From positions 186,001-250,000 of the forward strand of contig NZ_JACGXN010000001.1 of the NCBI RefSeq assembly GCF_014138285.1: 64,000 bases of DNA, written 5' to 3'. This document shows, one piece after another, positions 1-9,639 of the stretch. Numbering within the stretch: position 1 is the first letter of the stretch; each line of letters starts with the position of its first letter. This stretch comes from Phyllobacterium myrsinacearum (GTDB taxonomy: Bacteria > Pseudomonadota > Alphaproteobacteria > Rhizobiales > Rhizobiaceae). The translations under genes and the position numbers were made by a program. The notes under the pieces are model-generated. The model saw only the letters and a list, made by a program, of their open reading frames with translations, was not told the origin of the DNA and ran no database searches.

Positions 1-788
1 ACCCACAGATCGATCGCCCCGGAACACCGCTGGCGGACAATGCTGCGGGAACCATCGAGGCGATTGAGAGAGCCGTTGCGTACACGCTTTCCGGTCAGGC
101 GCGTGCCGTCGTTACCTGCCCCATAGCGAAGAAGCCGCTTTACGAAGCGGGTTTCCGCTTTCCGGGGCATACGGAATTTCTGGCGCATCTGGCCGGAGAG
201 CACCTCGGACACGAGGTAACGCCCGTCATGATGCTCGCCGGGCCATTGTTGCGCGCGGTTCCTGTCACCATTCACATTGCACTCAGCCGCGTTCCCGACG
301 TGCTGGACACGGCCAAGATTCTTGCCATTTCGCGCATAACGGCCGAAGCGCTGAAAAATCAGTTTGGCATTGCCGCTCCCCGTCTGGCCATTGCCGGTCT
401 CAATCCGCACGCGGGTGAAGGCGGCTCCATGGGGCTGGAAGATGAAGAGATTGTGCGTCCGGCGGTCGAAACGCTCCGCAGTGAAGGCATTGACGCGCGC
501 GGACCGCTGCCTGCGGACACCATGTTCCATCCTGCCGCCAGAGCCACCTATGATGCGGCGATCTGCATGTATCACGACCAGGCGCTCATACCGGCCAAGA
601 CGCTGGGTTTCGATGACAGCGTGAATGTGACGCTTGGACTTCCCTTCGTGCGCACATCGCCGGATCACGGTACAGCATTCGATATTGCCGGATCAGGCAA
701 GGCCAAACCTGACAGCCTGCTTGCCGCATTGCGTCTTGCTGACGAACTCTCCTCCCATCGCTCCAGCCAGAAGCACGCCATCGCATGA
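1..788 (+). CDS. pdxA: 4-hydroxythreonine-4-phosphate dehydrogenase, 5' end missing
   Basis: PdxA oxidises 4-phosphohydroxy-L-threonine (NAD-dependent) in the DXP-dependent pathway to pyridoxal phosphate, in the cytoplasm. The frame is open from base 3 with no start, so the N-terminal part lies outside the window. The visible protein carries the family's three metal-ligand histidine contexts: [19 protein letters not shown] and [12 protein letters not shown], together with [13 protein letters not shown]. The TGA at 786-788 overlaps the rsmA start by 4 bases (ATGA), which indicates translational coupling. The pdxA-rsmA pair is common in proteobacteria and often follows lptD-surA; those genes would be upstream of the window. 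Confidence 0.96.
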   Translation, partial: PQIDRPGTPLADNAAGTIEAIERAVAYTLSGQARAVVTCPIAKKPLYEAGFRFPGHTEFLAHLAGEHLGHEVTPVMMLAGPLLRAVPVTIHIALSRVPDVLDTAKILAISRITAEALKNQFGIAAPRLAIAGLNPHAGEGGSMGLEDEEIVRPAVETLRSEGIDARGPLPADTMFHPAARATYDAAICMYHDQALIPAKTLGFDDSVNVTLGLPFVRTSPDHGTAFDIAGSGKAKPDSLLAALRLADELSSHRSSQKHAIA

Positions 789-1606
789 GTATCGACGACC
801 TCCCTCCTCTGCGCGACGTGATTGATCGCCATGAGCTCATGGCCAAAAAGTCGCTCGGCCAGAACTTTCTGCTCGATCTCAATCTGACCGCCAAGGTTGC
901 GCGGCAAGCCGGTGATCTGCAGGGCCAGACGGTCATCGAGGTCGGACCCGGACCGGGCGGCCTGACACGGGCCTTGCTGGCCCAGGGCGCCAATGTGATT
1001 GCCATTGAACGCGACGAACGCTGTCTGTCAGCCCTGCAGGAGATTGCCGATCATTATCCCGGCCGCCTGCGCGTCATCGCAGGCGATGCCATGGAGACGG
1101 ATTTCAAGGCGCTGGCCGGCAATGACACGGTCAAGATCATCGCCAACCTGCCCTACAATATCGGCACGCCACTGTTGATAGGTTGGCTGCTGAGCGAACC
1201 ATGGCCGCCCTTCTATGCCTCGCTGACGCTGATGTTCCAGCGCGAGGTCGCCGAGCGCATCGTGGCAAAGCCGACATCGGATGCCTATGGCCGTCTCGGC
1301 GTACTGACAGGCTGGCGCACGGAAGCCAAAATTACATTCGATGTGCCGCCGCAGGCTTTTACGCCACCGCCAAAGGTGACGTCCTCGGTGGTTCATCTTG
1401 TTCCACGCGCAGCACCGCTTGCCTGTGATGCAACGGTGCTCGGCCGCGTCACGCAAGCCGCATTCGGCCAGCGCCGCAAGATGCTGCGCCAGAGCATCAA
1501 ACCGCTTGGCGGCGAGACGCTTCTGGCCAAGGCGGGCATTGACGGCACCCGTCGCGCCGAAACGCTGTCCATTGAAGAGTTCGTGGCACTGGCGAACGCG
1601 CTTTAG
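785..1606 (+). CDS. rsmA: 16S rRNA (adenine(1518)-N(6)/adenine(1519)-N(6))-dimethyltransferase
   Basis: RsmA (KsgA) dimethylates two adjacent adenines in the 3'-terminal hairpin of 16S rRNA during small-subunit maturation. The 273-residue protein shows [11 protein letters not shown] near residue 21, the SAM-binding motif [12 protein letters not shown] at about 50-61, and the catalytic [11 protein letters not shown] with NLPY at 121-124. Length is normal for the family. The start overlaps the pdxA stop by 4 bases. The next gene lies on the other strand and converges, so rsmA probably ends this transcription unit. Confidence 0.97.
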   Translation: MSIDDLPPLRDVIDRHELMAKKSLGQNFLLDLNLTAKVARQAGDLQGQTVIEVGPGPGGLTRALLAQGANVIAIERDERCLSALQEIADHYPGRLRVIAGDAMETDFKALAGNDTVKIIANLPYNIGTPLLIGWLLSEPWPPFYASLTLMFQREVAERIVAKPTSDAYGRLGVLTGWRTEAKITFDVPPQAFTPPPKVTSSVVHLVPRAAPLACDATVLGRVTQAAFGQRRKMLRQSIKPLGGETLLAKAGIDGTRRAETLSIEEFVALANAL

Positions 1607-1661
1607 GAGCTATGGGCTCTAACGGGTTGCTCGTGATGAACGCGCGGATTCTCGGACGTGG

Positions 1662-2294
1662 TCACACCGGCCGATAAATCTGCGCCACCGCACCACCCGG
1701 AAAGGCCTTCGAACTGACCAGCTTGAGCGGCCTCGGCGCGGGCAGACCGGCGAAGATCGGCAGGCCCTTGCCCAACGCGATCGGATGGACCACCAGAGCG
1801 TACTCATCGACCAGGTTCTGGGCGATGAGGCTACGCGCGAAGGCGGCGCCTCCGTGGGCGATGATCGGCTTGCCGTCACCAGCCTTCAGCCTGGCGACTT
1901 CGTCGGCCAGATCGCCGGTGGCCACGTAGGCCTCACCCCAACTTTCGCCGCCAGGTTGAAGTTGCCCGGTTTGGGTGTCACCGGCCCTGTCCAACGCCTG
2001 CCTCAGTCCCTTGGTCATGGCAGCCGCCTTCAGGACCGCCCGACCTTGTTTGGAAAAGACCGCCTTGGGGATCTGATTCATCGGCGGCGCGAACACCAGG
2101 GTGGACGTTGGCCAATAAGCGGCCATGTCGTGGAAGGAGCGGCTGCCCATGATGTGCAGGCTGGCGTTCCACACGGTCTCCACGGACCACGCAATGGCTT
2201 CTTGGTCAGCGCCGAACACCCATTCGGCTTCGCCCTCTGGGCTGCCGACAAAACCGTCGAGCGACATGGACATCTTCAGAATCAACTCTCTCAT
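1662..2294 (-). CDS. dihydrofolate reductase family protein (RibD C-terminal-like)
   Basis: A 210-residue protein of the DHFR/RibD C-terminal fold, whose members reduce pteridine- or pyrimidine-type substrates with NAD(P)H; the substrate here is unknown. Family features are the start MRELILKMSMSLDGFVG, the WSVETVWNASLHIMGSRSFHDMA stretch (shown here as WSVETVWNASL then HIMGSRSF), and the late PIIAHGGAAFARSL motif. The start at 2294 is chosen because GAGGAGAAGGCG directly precedes the ATG; the frame is open 24 codons further upstream with no ribosome site. It converges with rsmA and is probably an accessory gene with its own promoter. Confidence 0.85.
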   Translation of the reverse strand: MRELILKMSMSLDGFVGSPEGEAEWVFGADQEAIAWSVETVWNASLHIMGSRSFHDMAAYWPTSTLVFAPPMNQIPKAVFSKQGRAVLKAAAMTKGLRQALDRAGDTQTGQLQPGGESWGEAYVATGDLADEVARLKAGDGKPIIAHGGAAFARSLIAQNLVDEYALVVHPIALGKGLPIFAGLPAPRPLKLVSSKAFPGGAVAQIYRPV

Positions 2295-2522
2295 CGCCTT
2301 CTCCTCGTGCTGGTCCGTCCCAAGAACGTGCAGGATCAATCGATTCCGACAACTCGTATTCGCCAAACCCGAAAAAGAATGCGCTCATTAGGGGGCGCTG
2401 CGTCCCTCCGCGCTCGATCGCCATCCGCAGCGCCTGCTGCGGAAGCGGGAAATCAGCTCACAAAGAAGTCTCTCCGGAAAGGCACAGACATGCGCCAGAC
2501 GTCATCAGCCAGAGCTGATTGC

Positions 2523-3161
2523 TCAGGCGTAAGGTGTGCCTGCCATTGCGGCTTTCAGGCCGATGGTTCCTCGGTCAACGAGTGCAAGAAATGCGGCTTC
2601 CGCTTTCTCTGTATCGTGCCCCTGTCTATAGGTTCGGTGGGCGTGGATGAAGGCCACAGTCCATGTCGCCAGAAGCAGACCGGCCGCCAGATGGGCAGCG
2701 GGATCTGCCGGTTCTCGCCCTACACATTCGGATAGCGCAACGCTCACAACTTGTGCGAGCTCGTCACGTATCGCCCTGGCGCGAGCCTTGAGGGTTTCGC
2801 TGGCTTCAATCGTCTCGATGAAGCCTTGGCCGTCAGCAGAAAAATTGAGGTAAGGGCTCTTCTCCGCAACAAGACGATGCGCGAGCAGACGCAACGTCTC
2901 GATCGGAGCGATGCGGGGATCGGCCTGCCGCAAAGCTTCGCGCAGGATTTCGCGCCCCTCCTCATCGCGGTCGAAGAACATGTCCTCCTTGCGGGGAAAA
3001 TGATTGAATACCGTCATCCGTCCGACGTCGGCAGCTGCGGCGATCTCGTCCACTGTCACATGGTCAAAGCCGCGCTCGAAAAAGAGGCGCGTGGCCGCTA
3101 TGGAAATCCCCTCGCGCGTGGCGAGGCGTTTACGGGATCGACGGTCGGATGGCACTGACAT
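2523..3161 (-). CDS. TetR/AcrR family transcriptional regulator
   Basis: A 212-residue regulator with an N-terminal DNA-binding domain of TetR type. The helix-turn-helix VTVDEIAAAADVGRMTVFNHFPRKEDMF lies at about residues 35-62 (VTVDEIAAAADVG and MTVFNHFPRKE are the key parts); the C-terminal ligand domain is divergent. It is transcribed away from the FAD monooxygenase at 3265, the usual arrangement for a local repressor and its target. A GTG at 3176 is an alternative start five codons upstream; neither has a strong ribosome site. The shared region holds two related 13-base palindromes, one overlapping the likely promoter of the monooxygenase, so repression of that gene is the expected role. 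The inducer is not predictable. Confidence 0.9.
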   Translation of the reverse strand: MSVPSDRRSRKRLATREGISIAATRLFFERGFDHVTVDEIAAAADVGRMTVFNHFPRKEDMFFDRDEEGREILREALRQADPRIAPIETLRLLAHRLVAEKSPYLNFSADGQGFIETIEASETLKARARAIRDELAQVVSVALSECVGREPADPAAHLAAGLLLATWTVAFIHAHRTYRQGHDTEKAEAAFLALVDRGTIGLKAAMAGTPYA

Positions 3162-3182
3162 GCCTGCTGATAACACGACTTA

Positions 3183-3195
3183 TATACTGAGTACA
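3183..3195. promoter_or_regulatory. operator-like site, TetR side
   Basis: TATACTGAGTACA, an imperfect copy of the palindrome TGTACTTAGTACA found 53 bases to the right. It lies 22 bases upstream of the TetR start, suggesting autoregulation. The assignment to the adjacent TetR protein is inference. Confidence 0.5.
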
Positions 3196-3203
3196 ATTTT
3201 TCA

Positions 3204-3232
3204 TTGACAGAAAACGCCCATTGGCTTCATAT
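3204..3232 (+). promoter_or_regulatory. sigma-70-type promoter of the monooxygenase gene
   Basis: A consensus TTGACA at 3204-3209 is followed after 17 bases by TCATAT at 3227-3232. The predicted transcription start would fall inside the palindrome at 3236-3248, so a bound repressor would block initiation. Spacing and the perfect -35 are seen directly; activity is inferred. Confidence 0.55.
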
Positions 3233-3235
3233 ATG

Positions 3236-3248
3236 TGTACTTAGTACA
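3236..3248. promoter_or_regulatory. operator-like palindrome, monooxygenase side
   Basis: TGTACTTAGTACA, a perfect inverted repeat of TGTAC/GTACA around a 3-base centre, placed just downstream of the -10 element and 16 bases before the monooxygenase ATG. Its weaker copy sits on the TetR side. Together they look like a pair of TetR dimer sites. Confidence 0.6.
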
Positions 3249-3264
3249 TTTTAGGATCAAGTAT

Positions 3265-4776
3265 ATGAAAACCGAAATTGATGTGGTGATTTCTGGCGCC
3301 GGACCGGTTGGGCTCCTCACCGCCATCGAGCTGGCCTTGGGCGGCGTACGCGTCGTCGTGCTCGAGCGTCTGGCAGCCGCAAGCCTTGAGATGAAGGCCG
3401 GCGGGCTCGGACCGTTGGGACTTGAGGCGCTGCAGCGGCGCGGCATGGCAACCGCCATCGCAGCTGCAGAGACGCGCAGCTTTGCGGCAATGGCGCAGGC
3501 CGGAGCGGACCCTCGGGCCAAAGGGTCGAAGTACAGCGGCCATTTCGCGGGGCTCTCCCTGATCCGAAAGGACGCGCAGAAAGAACCGGAGCGGCACTCC
3601 CGCCCCGTGGATCAGCAGGCCCTCGAAGCCATGCTGGCCGACCGGGCACACACGCTAGGGATCGACGTGCGTCGCGCATGTGAGGTCACCCGCTTCGTCC
3701 AGCAGGCGGACGGGGTCGACGTGGAATGGACATCTCCCGCAGGTGAAGGGCTTATCCACTGCGCCTACCTTGTCGGTTGCGACGGAGGACGCAGCTTCGT
3801 CCGCAAGATGGCTGGCTTCGATTTTCCAGGCACGCCACCCACATCGACCTTCTATCAGGCCATCGCGCAAATCGACCATCCCGAACGCCTGGCGCCGATG
3901 GGTTGGCGGCGGACATCGGGCGGAATATTCTCCCATGGACCGTTTCCCGGCCGACTGGTCATGATCGAGTTCGCGGGTCCGCCGGAAGACCGGCAAGTGC
4001 CAGTCACGCGCGAAGAGATCGAAGATGTTCTGCGCCGCGTCAGCGGGGCCGATGTTCGCGTGAAGACGCTTGAAAGCGGAAGCCGATGGACCGATAACAC
4101 GCGGCTTGTGGATACCTACCGCAAAGGCCGGGTGCTGCTTGCCGGCGATGCGGCCCATATCCACACGCCGCTCGGCGGTCATGGCCTAAGTCTTGGGCTC
4201 CCCGATGCTGTAAACCTCGGCTGGAAGCTCGCCGCGGTCATTCGCGGCGAGATGCCCGAAAGCCTGCTCGACACCTACACGGCCGAACGGCGACCGGTCG
4301 CCGAAGCCGTTCTGACAAACACCCTTGCCCAGATGGCCATCATGCGTCCCGATCCGCAGGCGGGTGCGATGCGGGATATTATTGCAAACCTCATGCAGTT
4401 CGATGACGTCAACCGGTTCATCGGCGAGATCATGAGCGGCCTCTCCGTCCGTTACGATCTCGGATCGGAATCGGACGACGCCGGACGGCTCATCGGCAAC
4501 AGGCCGATCAGCCACGGTGATGATGGAATCTCGCTCTACGATCTCATGCAGGAGGGCATGGGTGTTCTTCTCGACGCCACCGGGGGAAAAGCTTCCAAGC
4601 TCGTTGCAGCCACCACGCAGAGGGTACGTTGCATGACCGTCGATACAGGGCCTTCGCTGCTGATTCGTCCCGATGCCTGTATTGCCTGGGCCGGTAAAGA
4701 GAACAGCACAGACGGATTGGAGGAAGCACTCCGTCGCTGGTTCATCCCAACACCGGATAACGGAGCTATGGTCTGA
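3265..4776 (+). CDS. FAD-dependent monooxygenase (aromatic-ring hydroxylase type)
   Basis: A 503-residue flavoprotein of the group A hydroxylase class (PheA/TfdB/MhpA-like), which uses NAD(P)H and O2 to hydroxylate a ring or similar substrate. The FAD/Rossmann motif GAGPVGLL sits at residues 11-18, a DG-type motif (VGCDGGRSFVRK) at about 170-180, and the second FAD motif GRVLLAGDAAHIHTPLGGHG near 288-307. The C-terminal thioredoxin-like domain of the family is also present. The ATG at 3265 is preceded by AGGATCAAGTAT; upstream in-frame codons overlap the promoter. No other degradation genes are adjacent, so the substrate cannot be named. Expression is probably controlled by the divergent TetR regulator. 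Confidence 0.9.
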   Translation: MKTEIDVVISGAGPVGLLTAIELALGGVRVVVLERLAAASLEMKAGGLGPLGLEALQRRGMATAIAAAETRSFAAMAQAGADPRAKGSKYSGHFAGLSLIRKDAQKEPERHSRPVDQQALEAMLADRAHTLGIDVRRACEVTRFVQQADGVDVEWTSPAGEGLIHCAYLVGCDGGRSFVRKMAGFDFPGTPPTSTFYQAIAQIDHPERLAPMGWRRTSGGIFSHGPFPGRLVMIEFAGPPEDRQVPVTREEIEDVLRRVSGADVRVKTLESGSRWTDNTRLVDTYRKGRVLLAGDAAHIHTPLGGHGLSLGLPDAVNLGWKLAAVIRGEMPESLLDTYTAERRPVAEAVLTNTLAQMAIMRPDPQAGAMRDIIANLMQFDDVNRFIGEIMSGLSVRYDLGSESDDAGRLIGNRPISHGDDGISLYDLMQEGMGVLLDATGGKASKLVAATTQRVRCMTVDTGPSLLIRPDACIAWAGKENSTDGLEEALRRWFIPTPDNGAMV

Positions 4777-4830
4777 TCCGTACAGCGATCATTCCTGCCG
4801 CTACCCAAGCCACGCGCTTTGGCAATGCCG

Positions 4831-5487
4831 CTAGTCGATTTTCTCGTCCAGAAGGCCGCTGACAAAATCGAACAGGCCGGGACAACGGTCCCGGCGCAAA
4901 CGTTCAGCGGTTACGATCGACTGGACTTCGTGATAGGCGCGGTCCAGATCCTTATTGACGATGACATAATCATAGGAACGCCAGCGTTCGATCTCGTTGC
5001 GTGCATTGTGCAGGCGCATGTCGATGACTTCTTCCGTGTCTTCGGCGCGGCGGTGCAGCCGCAGCTTCAGATCGGCCATGGAAGGTGGCAGGATGAAAAT
5101 GCTGACGACATCGCCCTTCATCTTGTCCTGCAATTGCAGAGCACCCTGCCAGTCAATGTCAAAAAGCATGTCCTGACCATCGGCAAGGGCATTCTCCGCA
5201 GCCTCCCGCGGCGTGCCGTAGAAATTGCCATGCACCTCAGCCCATTCGATCAGCTCATCGCTGTCGCGCAGGCGTTCGAATTCGCGCACTGAAATGAAAT
5301 GGTAATGCACGCCGTCAATCTCGCTGGCACGGCGGGGACGCGTGGTGACACTGATCGACAGCGCCAGTTCAAGCTTTTCCTTGTCGTTGAGAAGCAGTCG
5401 GGCAATGGTCGACTTTCCGGCACCGGATGGCGATGACAGCACCAGCATGAGGCCACGTCGTTTGATGCTGTTCGATGCGTTGACCAT
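4831..5487 (-). CDS. gmk: guanylate kinase
   Basis: Gmk phosphorylates GMP to GDP with ATP in the cytoplasm. The 218-residue protein has the P-loop SPSGAGKS at residues 19-26 and the GMP-binding signature [19 protein letters not shown]. It ends the leftward run fabD-fabG-acpP-fabF-mltG-yicC-gmk; its ATG lies 2 bases after the yicC stop, so coupling is likely. It converges with the monooxygenase gene at its 3' side. Confidence 0.97.
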   Translation of the reverse strand: MVNASNSIKRRGLMLVLSSPSGAGKSTIARLLLNDKEKLELALSISVTTRPRRASEIDGVHYHFISVREFERLRDSDELIEWAEVHGNFYGTPREAAENALADGQDMLFDIDWQGALQLQDKMKGDVVSIFILPPSMADLKLRLHRRAEDTEEVIDMRLHNARNEIERWRSYDYVIVNKDLDRAYHEVQSIVTAERLRRDRCPGLFDFVSGLLDEKID

Positions 5488-5489
5488 GA

Positions 5490-6377
5490 TTACTCCAGAT
5501 TCTGTATCTGCTCGCGCAATTGATCCACAACCGCCTTCAGGTCAAGCCCAATCGACGTGATAGAGGCAGCATTGGCCTTGGAGCAGAGTGTATTTGCCTC
5601 ACGGTTAAATTCCTGTGTCAGGAAATCGAGCTTGCGTCCGACGCCATTCCCATCGCGCAGAAGTGTGCGAGCGGCAGCCACGTGCATGTCCAGACGGTCG
5701 AGCTCTTCCTGAATGTCGGCCTTCGTCGCCAGAAACGCCGCCTCCATGTGCAGGCGCGCCTCGTCGAGCGCCGGAGACGCATCCAGCAGCAGCGTCACCT
5801 GCGCGGCAAGCCGGGAGCGAACGGCATCAAGCGTCCGGCTCGGATCGCGCCGCGCCTGCTGTGTCAACAGTTCTACGGCGTCAATCTGAACGCTCAATAT
5901 TTCGCCCAGCGCCTTGCCTTCGGTCTCGCGATTGCGCTCAAGCTGCGCAAGCGTCTCGTCGAGAACGGTCAGAACGGCGTCTTCGACCTCTGCCTGATCT
6001 TCCGGCGTCAACACGTCCTGCGGCGCCTCCAGAACACCGCGCAGAGCCATCAGGCCTTCGGGGGTCGACGGAGCCAGCGCAAAGTCCTCACGCAGCTGTG
6101 CGGCAATCCGTGCCAGTTCCTTCAGCAGGGGTTCGTTGATCAGCGCCTTGGCACTCCCCGCGCTGCGATCGACGGTCAGGGCTGCCTGAAAGTTTCCGCG
6201 CTTGAAGCGCTGACCGAACAGGGTTCGGGCTTTCTGCTCGATAGCTTCGAAACCCGTCGGCAGGCGAAACCTGACATCGAGGCCCTTGCCGTTGACGGAT
6301 TTGATTTCCCATGAAATCTGCGCCCCGGCACTGTTCCGGAGGTGACGGGCAAAACCCGTCATGCTTTGCAATGACAT
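5490..6377 (-). CDS. yicC: YicC family endoribonuclease-like protein
   Basis: A 295-residue YicC protein: N-terminal YicC domain starting [12 protein letters not shown], and the C-terminal DUF1732 domain ending [38 protein letters not shown] (SKAN and [14 protein letters not shown] are the key parts). E. coli YicC has been reported as an endoribonuclease acting on a small RNA; that activity is not shown by this sequence. The start at 6377 follows GGGGGA at a suitable distance and gives the standard N terminus. It lies between mltG and gmk; yicC-gmk pairing is common in many bacteria. Confidence 0.93.
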   Translation of the reverse strand: MSLQSMTGFARHLRNSAGAQISWEIKSVNGKGLDVRFRLPTGFEAIEQKARTLFGQRFKRGNFQAALTVDRSAGSAKALINEPLLKELARIAAQLREDFALAPSTPEGLMALRGVLEAPQDVLTPEDQAEVEDAVLTVLDETLAQLERNRETEGKALGEILSVQIDAVELLTQQARRDPSRTLDAVRSRLAAQVTLLLDASPALDEARLHMEAAFLATKADIQEELDRLDMHVAAARTLLRDGNGVGRKLDFLTQEFNREANTLCSKANAASITSIGLDLKAVVDQLREQIQNLE

Positions 6378-6427
6378 TTTTCCCCCAAAAGGACGAAGGC
6401 CCGATCGCAATCAGGCCCTTCCAGCAT

Positions 6428-7663
6428 TTATTGTTGTTGTGTCGGTTCGTCTTCGTCATCACCGGCAGCCGACGGATCGGCATTTTTGTCGCCGGTTGCC
6501 GCCTTGGCCGCCTCGTCCACGCGGTTCTTCTCGACCGCCCGCCAGCGCTTCACATTGTCATTGTGCTCATCCAGCGTTTCGGCGAACACATGGCCGCCCG
6601 TGCCGTCGGCAACAAAGTAGAGATCCTTGGTCTGCGAGGGATGAGCGACAGCCTCCAGCGCATCGCGTCCGGGATTGGCAATCGGACCGGGCGGCAGGCC
6701 ATTGATCGTATAGGTGTTGTAGGGCGTCGGCTTTTCCAAATCGGATTTCAGGATCGGGCGGTCGGATGGTTTACCCTTGCCGCCAAACAGACCATAAATG
6801 ATCGTCGGATCCGACTGCAGGCGCATGCGCTTGTTGAGGCGATTTATGAACACGGAGGCAACGCGCGGGCGCTCATCGGCCTTTCCGGTCTCTTTTTCGA
6901 CAATCGAAGCAAGCGTGACAAATTCTTCAATGGTCTTGAGCGGGACGCCCGGATCGCGGCGGGCCCAGATCTCCTCGACCAGCTTCTTCTGGTCTGCCTG
7001 CATCTTCTTGATGATTTCCTCACGCGTCGTGCCGCGGGAGAAGCGCAGGGTATTGGCAAACAACGTGCCCTCATCCGGCATAATGCCCGGCAATGCACCA
7101 ACGAGTACGTCGTCCTCGCTCACGCGCTGCAGAATCTGATCCACTGTCAGACCTTCCGGAACGGTCAGCGAGTGCAGGACCGACTTGCCGCTGCGCAGCA
7201 GATCCATGATGTCACGCATCGAGGCATGCGCCTTGATTTCATATTCACCCGCCTTCATATCGCGCTGAAAGCCATAAGCCTGAACGCCATATTTGAAGAC
7301 ACGTGCATCGGTGATAATACCGCGGCGCTCCAGCCCATCGGCAATTTCGACAATACCAGTGCCGTTCTTGACGACATAGTTGGTCGTGACATCCGTCGGA
7401 CCGGGTTCGTTGAAGGAAACCTTGCCGAAATAAACGGCGGCACCAGCAGCAAGAACCACGAGCACGACCAGCGACAGCATGAAATTGGCGAACACGACAA
7501 TCTGGCTGCGGGCGCGGCGCGAGCGGCGCTTGGGCGCTGGCGGCGGTGTCCCCGGCTCCGGACGCAAGGCTTCAGATGCCGACTGCGGGACAATCGGTTT
7601 GCGCTCCGGCGCGTTAGCGACGGCTGAACCGTTCGTCTCTTCAGACTGCTGATCTGAGCTCAC
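6428..7663 (-). CDS. mltG: endolytic murein transglycosylase MltG
   Basis: MltG cleaves nascent glycan strands at the inner membrane and is thought to terminate peptidoglycan polymerisation. The 411-residue protein has a Pro-rich basic cytoplasmic N terminus, one membrane segment at about residues 55-79, a LysM-like subdomain (VPEGLTVDQILQRV), and the YceG catalytic region ASIVEKETG with Glu near 256-258, followed by QSDPTIIYG and NGLPPGPIANPG. The start is GTG at 7663, preceded by GAGGTG at 7-base spacing; an upstream in-frame ATG has no ribosome site. It follows fabF in the same leftward run. Confidence 0.93.
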   Translation of the reverse strand: MSSDQQSEETNGSAVANAPERKPIVPQSASEALRPEPGTPPPAPKRRSRRARSQIVVFANFMLSLVVLVVLAAGAAVYFGKVSFNEPGPTDVTTNYVVKNGTGIVEIADGLERRGIITDARVFKYGVQAYGFQRDMKAGEYEIKAHASMRDIMDLLRSGKSVLHSLTVPEGLTVDQILQRVSEDDVLVGALPGIMPDEGTLFANTLRFSRGTTREEIIKKMQADQKKLVEEIWARRDPGVPLKTIEEFVTLASIVEKETGKADERPRVASVFINRLNKRMRLQSDPTIIYGLFGGKGKPSDRPILKSDLEKPTPYNTYTINGLPPGPIANPGRDALEAVAHPSQTKDLYFVADGTGGHVFAETLDEHNDNVKRWRAVEKNRVDEAAKAATGDKNADPSAAGDDEDEPTQQQ

Positions 7664-7756
7664 GCAAACACCTCGGGCATGTTTTTCCGGCAGAATGCCG
7701 GTAAATTTGATTGTGATTATGGCGAAAGCGCGAAAACGCTTCCGCCATTGCTGCAA

Positions 7757-9019
7757 TCACTGTTGAAAACGCCGCAAAACCAGCGAGGCGTTGGTACCAC
7801 CAAAACCAAAGGAATTGGAAAGAGCCACATCAATCTTACGATGCCGCACTTTATGCGGAACCAGATCAATCTTGGTTTCCACAGATGGTTTGTCCAGATT
7901 GAGCGTTGCCGGAGCGACATTGTCACGAATGGCAAGCGCGCAGAAGATGGCTTCGGTCGAACCTGCAGCCCCCAGGAGATGGCCGATGGACGACTTGGTC
8001 GAAGACATCGAGACTTTCGGCGCAGCATCGCCCAGAACGCGTTCAACCGCTCCAAGCTCAATCGTATCGGCCATGGTCGAAGTACCGTGCGAGTTGATGT
8101 AATCAACCTGATCCGGTGTGATGCCTGCGCGCTTCAGAGCCATTTCCATGGAGCGCTGTGCACCTTCGCCGCTCTCGGAAGGAGCAGTGATGTGATAGGC
8201 GTCGCCGGACAGGCCGTAGCCGATGACCTCGGCATAAATCTTCGCGCCGCGTGCCAGAGCATGTTCCAGCTCTTCAAGCACAACGATACCGGCACCCTCA
8301 CCCATGACGAAACCGTCACGATCATCGTCATAAGGACGCGAAGCAGCCGTTGGATCGTCGTTGCGCGCGGTGGACAGCGCCTTGCAGGCAGCAAAACCAG
8401 CGAGCGAGATGCGGCTGACTGGCGATTCCGTACCGCCGGCAACCATGACATCGGCATCGCCGAACGCGATCAGACGCGAAGCATCACCGATCGCATGTGC
8501 ACCGGTCGAGCATGCGGTGACAACCGAATGGTTGGGTCCGCGCAGCTTGTGCTTGATGGAGACCTGGCCGGAAGCCAGATTGATCAGACGACCGGGAATG
8601 AAGAACGGCGAAATGCGCCGCGGGCCCTTGTCGCGCAGCGTATAGCCGGCTTCAACGATGCCTTCGAGACCACCAATACCCGAACCGATCAGAACACCGG
8701 TGCGAATCTGATCCTCATCGCTTTCCGGCGCCCATTTGGCATCGGCAAGCGCCTGGTCAGCAGCACCCATGGCGTAAATAATAAAGGGATCGACCTTGCG
8801 CTGTTCCTTGGGCTCCATCCAATCGTCAGGATTGAATGTACCGTCGGACCCATCACCAACCGGAATGCGGCAAGCAATTTTGCAAGGCAGATCTTCAACA
8901 TCAAACTCTGTCACCAGCCGGGCACCACTTTTTCCAGCCAAAAGGCGGGACCAAGTGAGCTCAACACCGGATGCAAGAGGAGAAACCAGCCCAAGGCCGG
9001 TTATGACAACGCGCCTCAT
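7757..9019 (-). CDS. fabF: beta-ketoacyl-ACP synthase II
   Basis: FabF condenses malonyl-ACP with acyl-ACP in fatty acid elongation. The 420-residue protein shows the Cys-His-His triad of KAS II: C170 in TACSTGAHA, H311 in NSHGTSTMADTIE and H347 in SSIGHLLGAAGS. It lies between acpP (114 bases upstream) and mltG (93 bases to its start), all on the minus strand. Confidence 0.98.
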   Translation of the reverse strand: MRRVVITGLGLVSPLASGVELTWSRLLAGKSGARLVTEFDVEDLPCKIACRIPVGDGSDGTFNPDDWMEPKEQRKVDPFIIYAMGAADQALADAKWAPESDEDQIRTGVLIGSGIGGLEGIVEAGYTLRDKGPRRISPFFIPGRLINLASGQVSIKHKLRGPNHSVVTACSTGAHAIGDASRLIAFGDADVMVAGGTESPVSRISLAGFAACKALSTARNDDPTAASRPYDDDRDGFVMGEGAGIVVLEELEHALARGAKIYAEVIGYGLSGDAYHITAPSESGEGAQRSMEMALKRAGITPDQVDYINSHGTSTMADTIELGAVERVLGDAAPKVSMSSTKSSIGHLLGAAGSTEAIFCALAIRDNVAPATLNLDKPSVETKIDLVPHKVRHRKIDVALSNSFGFGGTNASLVLRRFQQ

Positions 9020-9133
9020 GGCCGATCCTTCAATGTCATATTCAGCATGTTATCTTCCAACGGCCCGGCGCAGGCTCCGACAGGGGCAATCTGCCTCCTG
9101 TCAGTATCCGTGCGCTGGCAGGCCGAATGAAAA

Positions 9134-9370
9134 TCAGGCCTGTGCTTTGTCGATGAACTTGACGGCATCGCCGACTGTCAGAATCGTCTCGGCAGCATCA
9201 TCCGGAATTTCTACGCCGAATTCTTCTTCGAAAGCCATCACGAGCTCGACAGTATCAAGGCTGTCTGCGCCCAGATCGTCGATGAAGCTCGCACCATCGG
9301 TGACTTTCTCGGCATCAACGCCCAGATGCTCAATAACGATTTTCTTGACGCGTTCTGCAGTATCACTCAT
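9134..9370 (-). CDS. acpP: acyl carrier protein
   Basis: A 78-residue acidic carrier protein with the phosphopantetheine attachment serine at S37 in [10 protein letters not shown]. It carries growing acyl chains for fatty acid and lipid A synthesis. A 269-base gap separates it from fabG upstream, so it likely has its own promoter there, as expected for a very highly expressed gene. Confidence 0.98.
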   Translation of the reverse strand: MSDTAERVKKIVIEHLGVDAEKVTDGASFIDDLGADSLDTVELVMAFEEEFGVEIPDDAAETILTVGDAVKFIDKAQA

Positions 9371-9603
9371 GTGGAAACCTCAACCTGTTTGTTTTTCCCT
9401 ATGCCTTGGTTAGCGGCACGGATGACTCTAATCAAGCAATAAGATGGTGGTTCAGCCCTGTTTAACAGCTAAAACACGCATCCTCGCGGCTTATTCCTTG
9501 CGGAATGGAAAGAGCATCAAATCGATTTGATTGCCCTGACTTGGTGCGCGACTTATCACGCTTTATTCACGGCCTCAATCTCATAAATGTGATTGCAGCC
9601 TTT

Positions 9604-9632
9604 ACACCCGGCTGATTTGCCCATCCGGGTGT
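9604..9632. terminator. hairpin between fabG and acpP
   Basis: ACACCCGG (9604-9611) and CCGGGTGT (9625-9632) form a perfect 8-base stem just downstream of the fabG stop. There is no strong T-run on the minus strand, so it may be a weak terminator or an mRNA-stabilising hairpin rather than a strict intrinsic terminator. Confidence 0.4.
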
Positions 9633-9639
9633 CATTTCA

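Noticed and set aside
7679..9130. A 483-codon plus-strand frame opposite fabF
   Set aside because: Entirely antisense to fabF, with no ribosome site or recognised domain.
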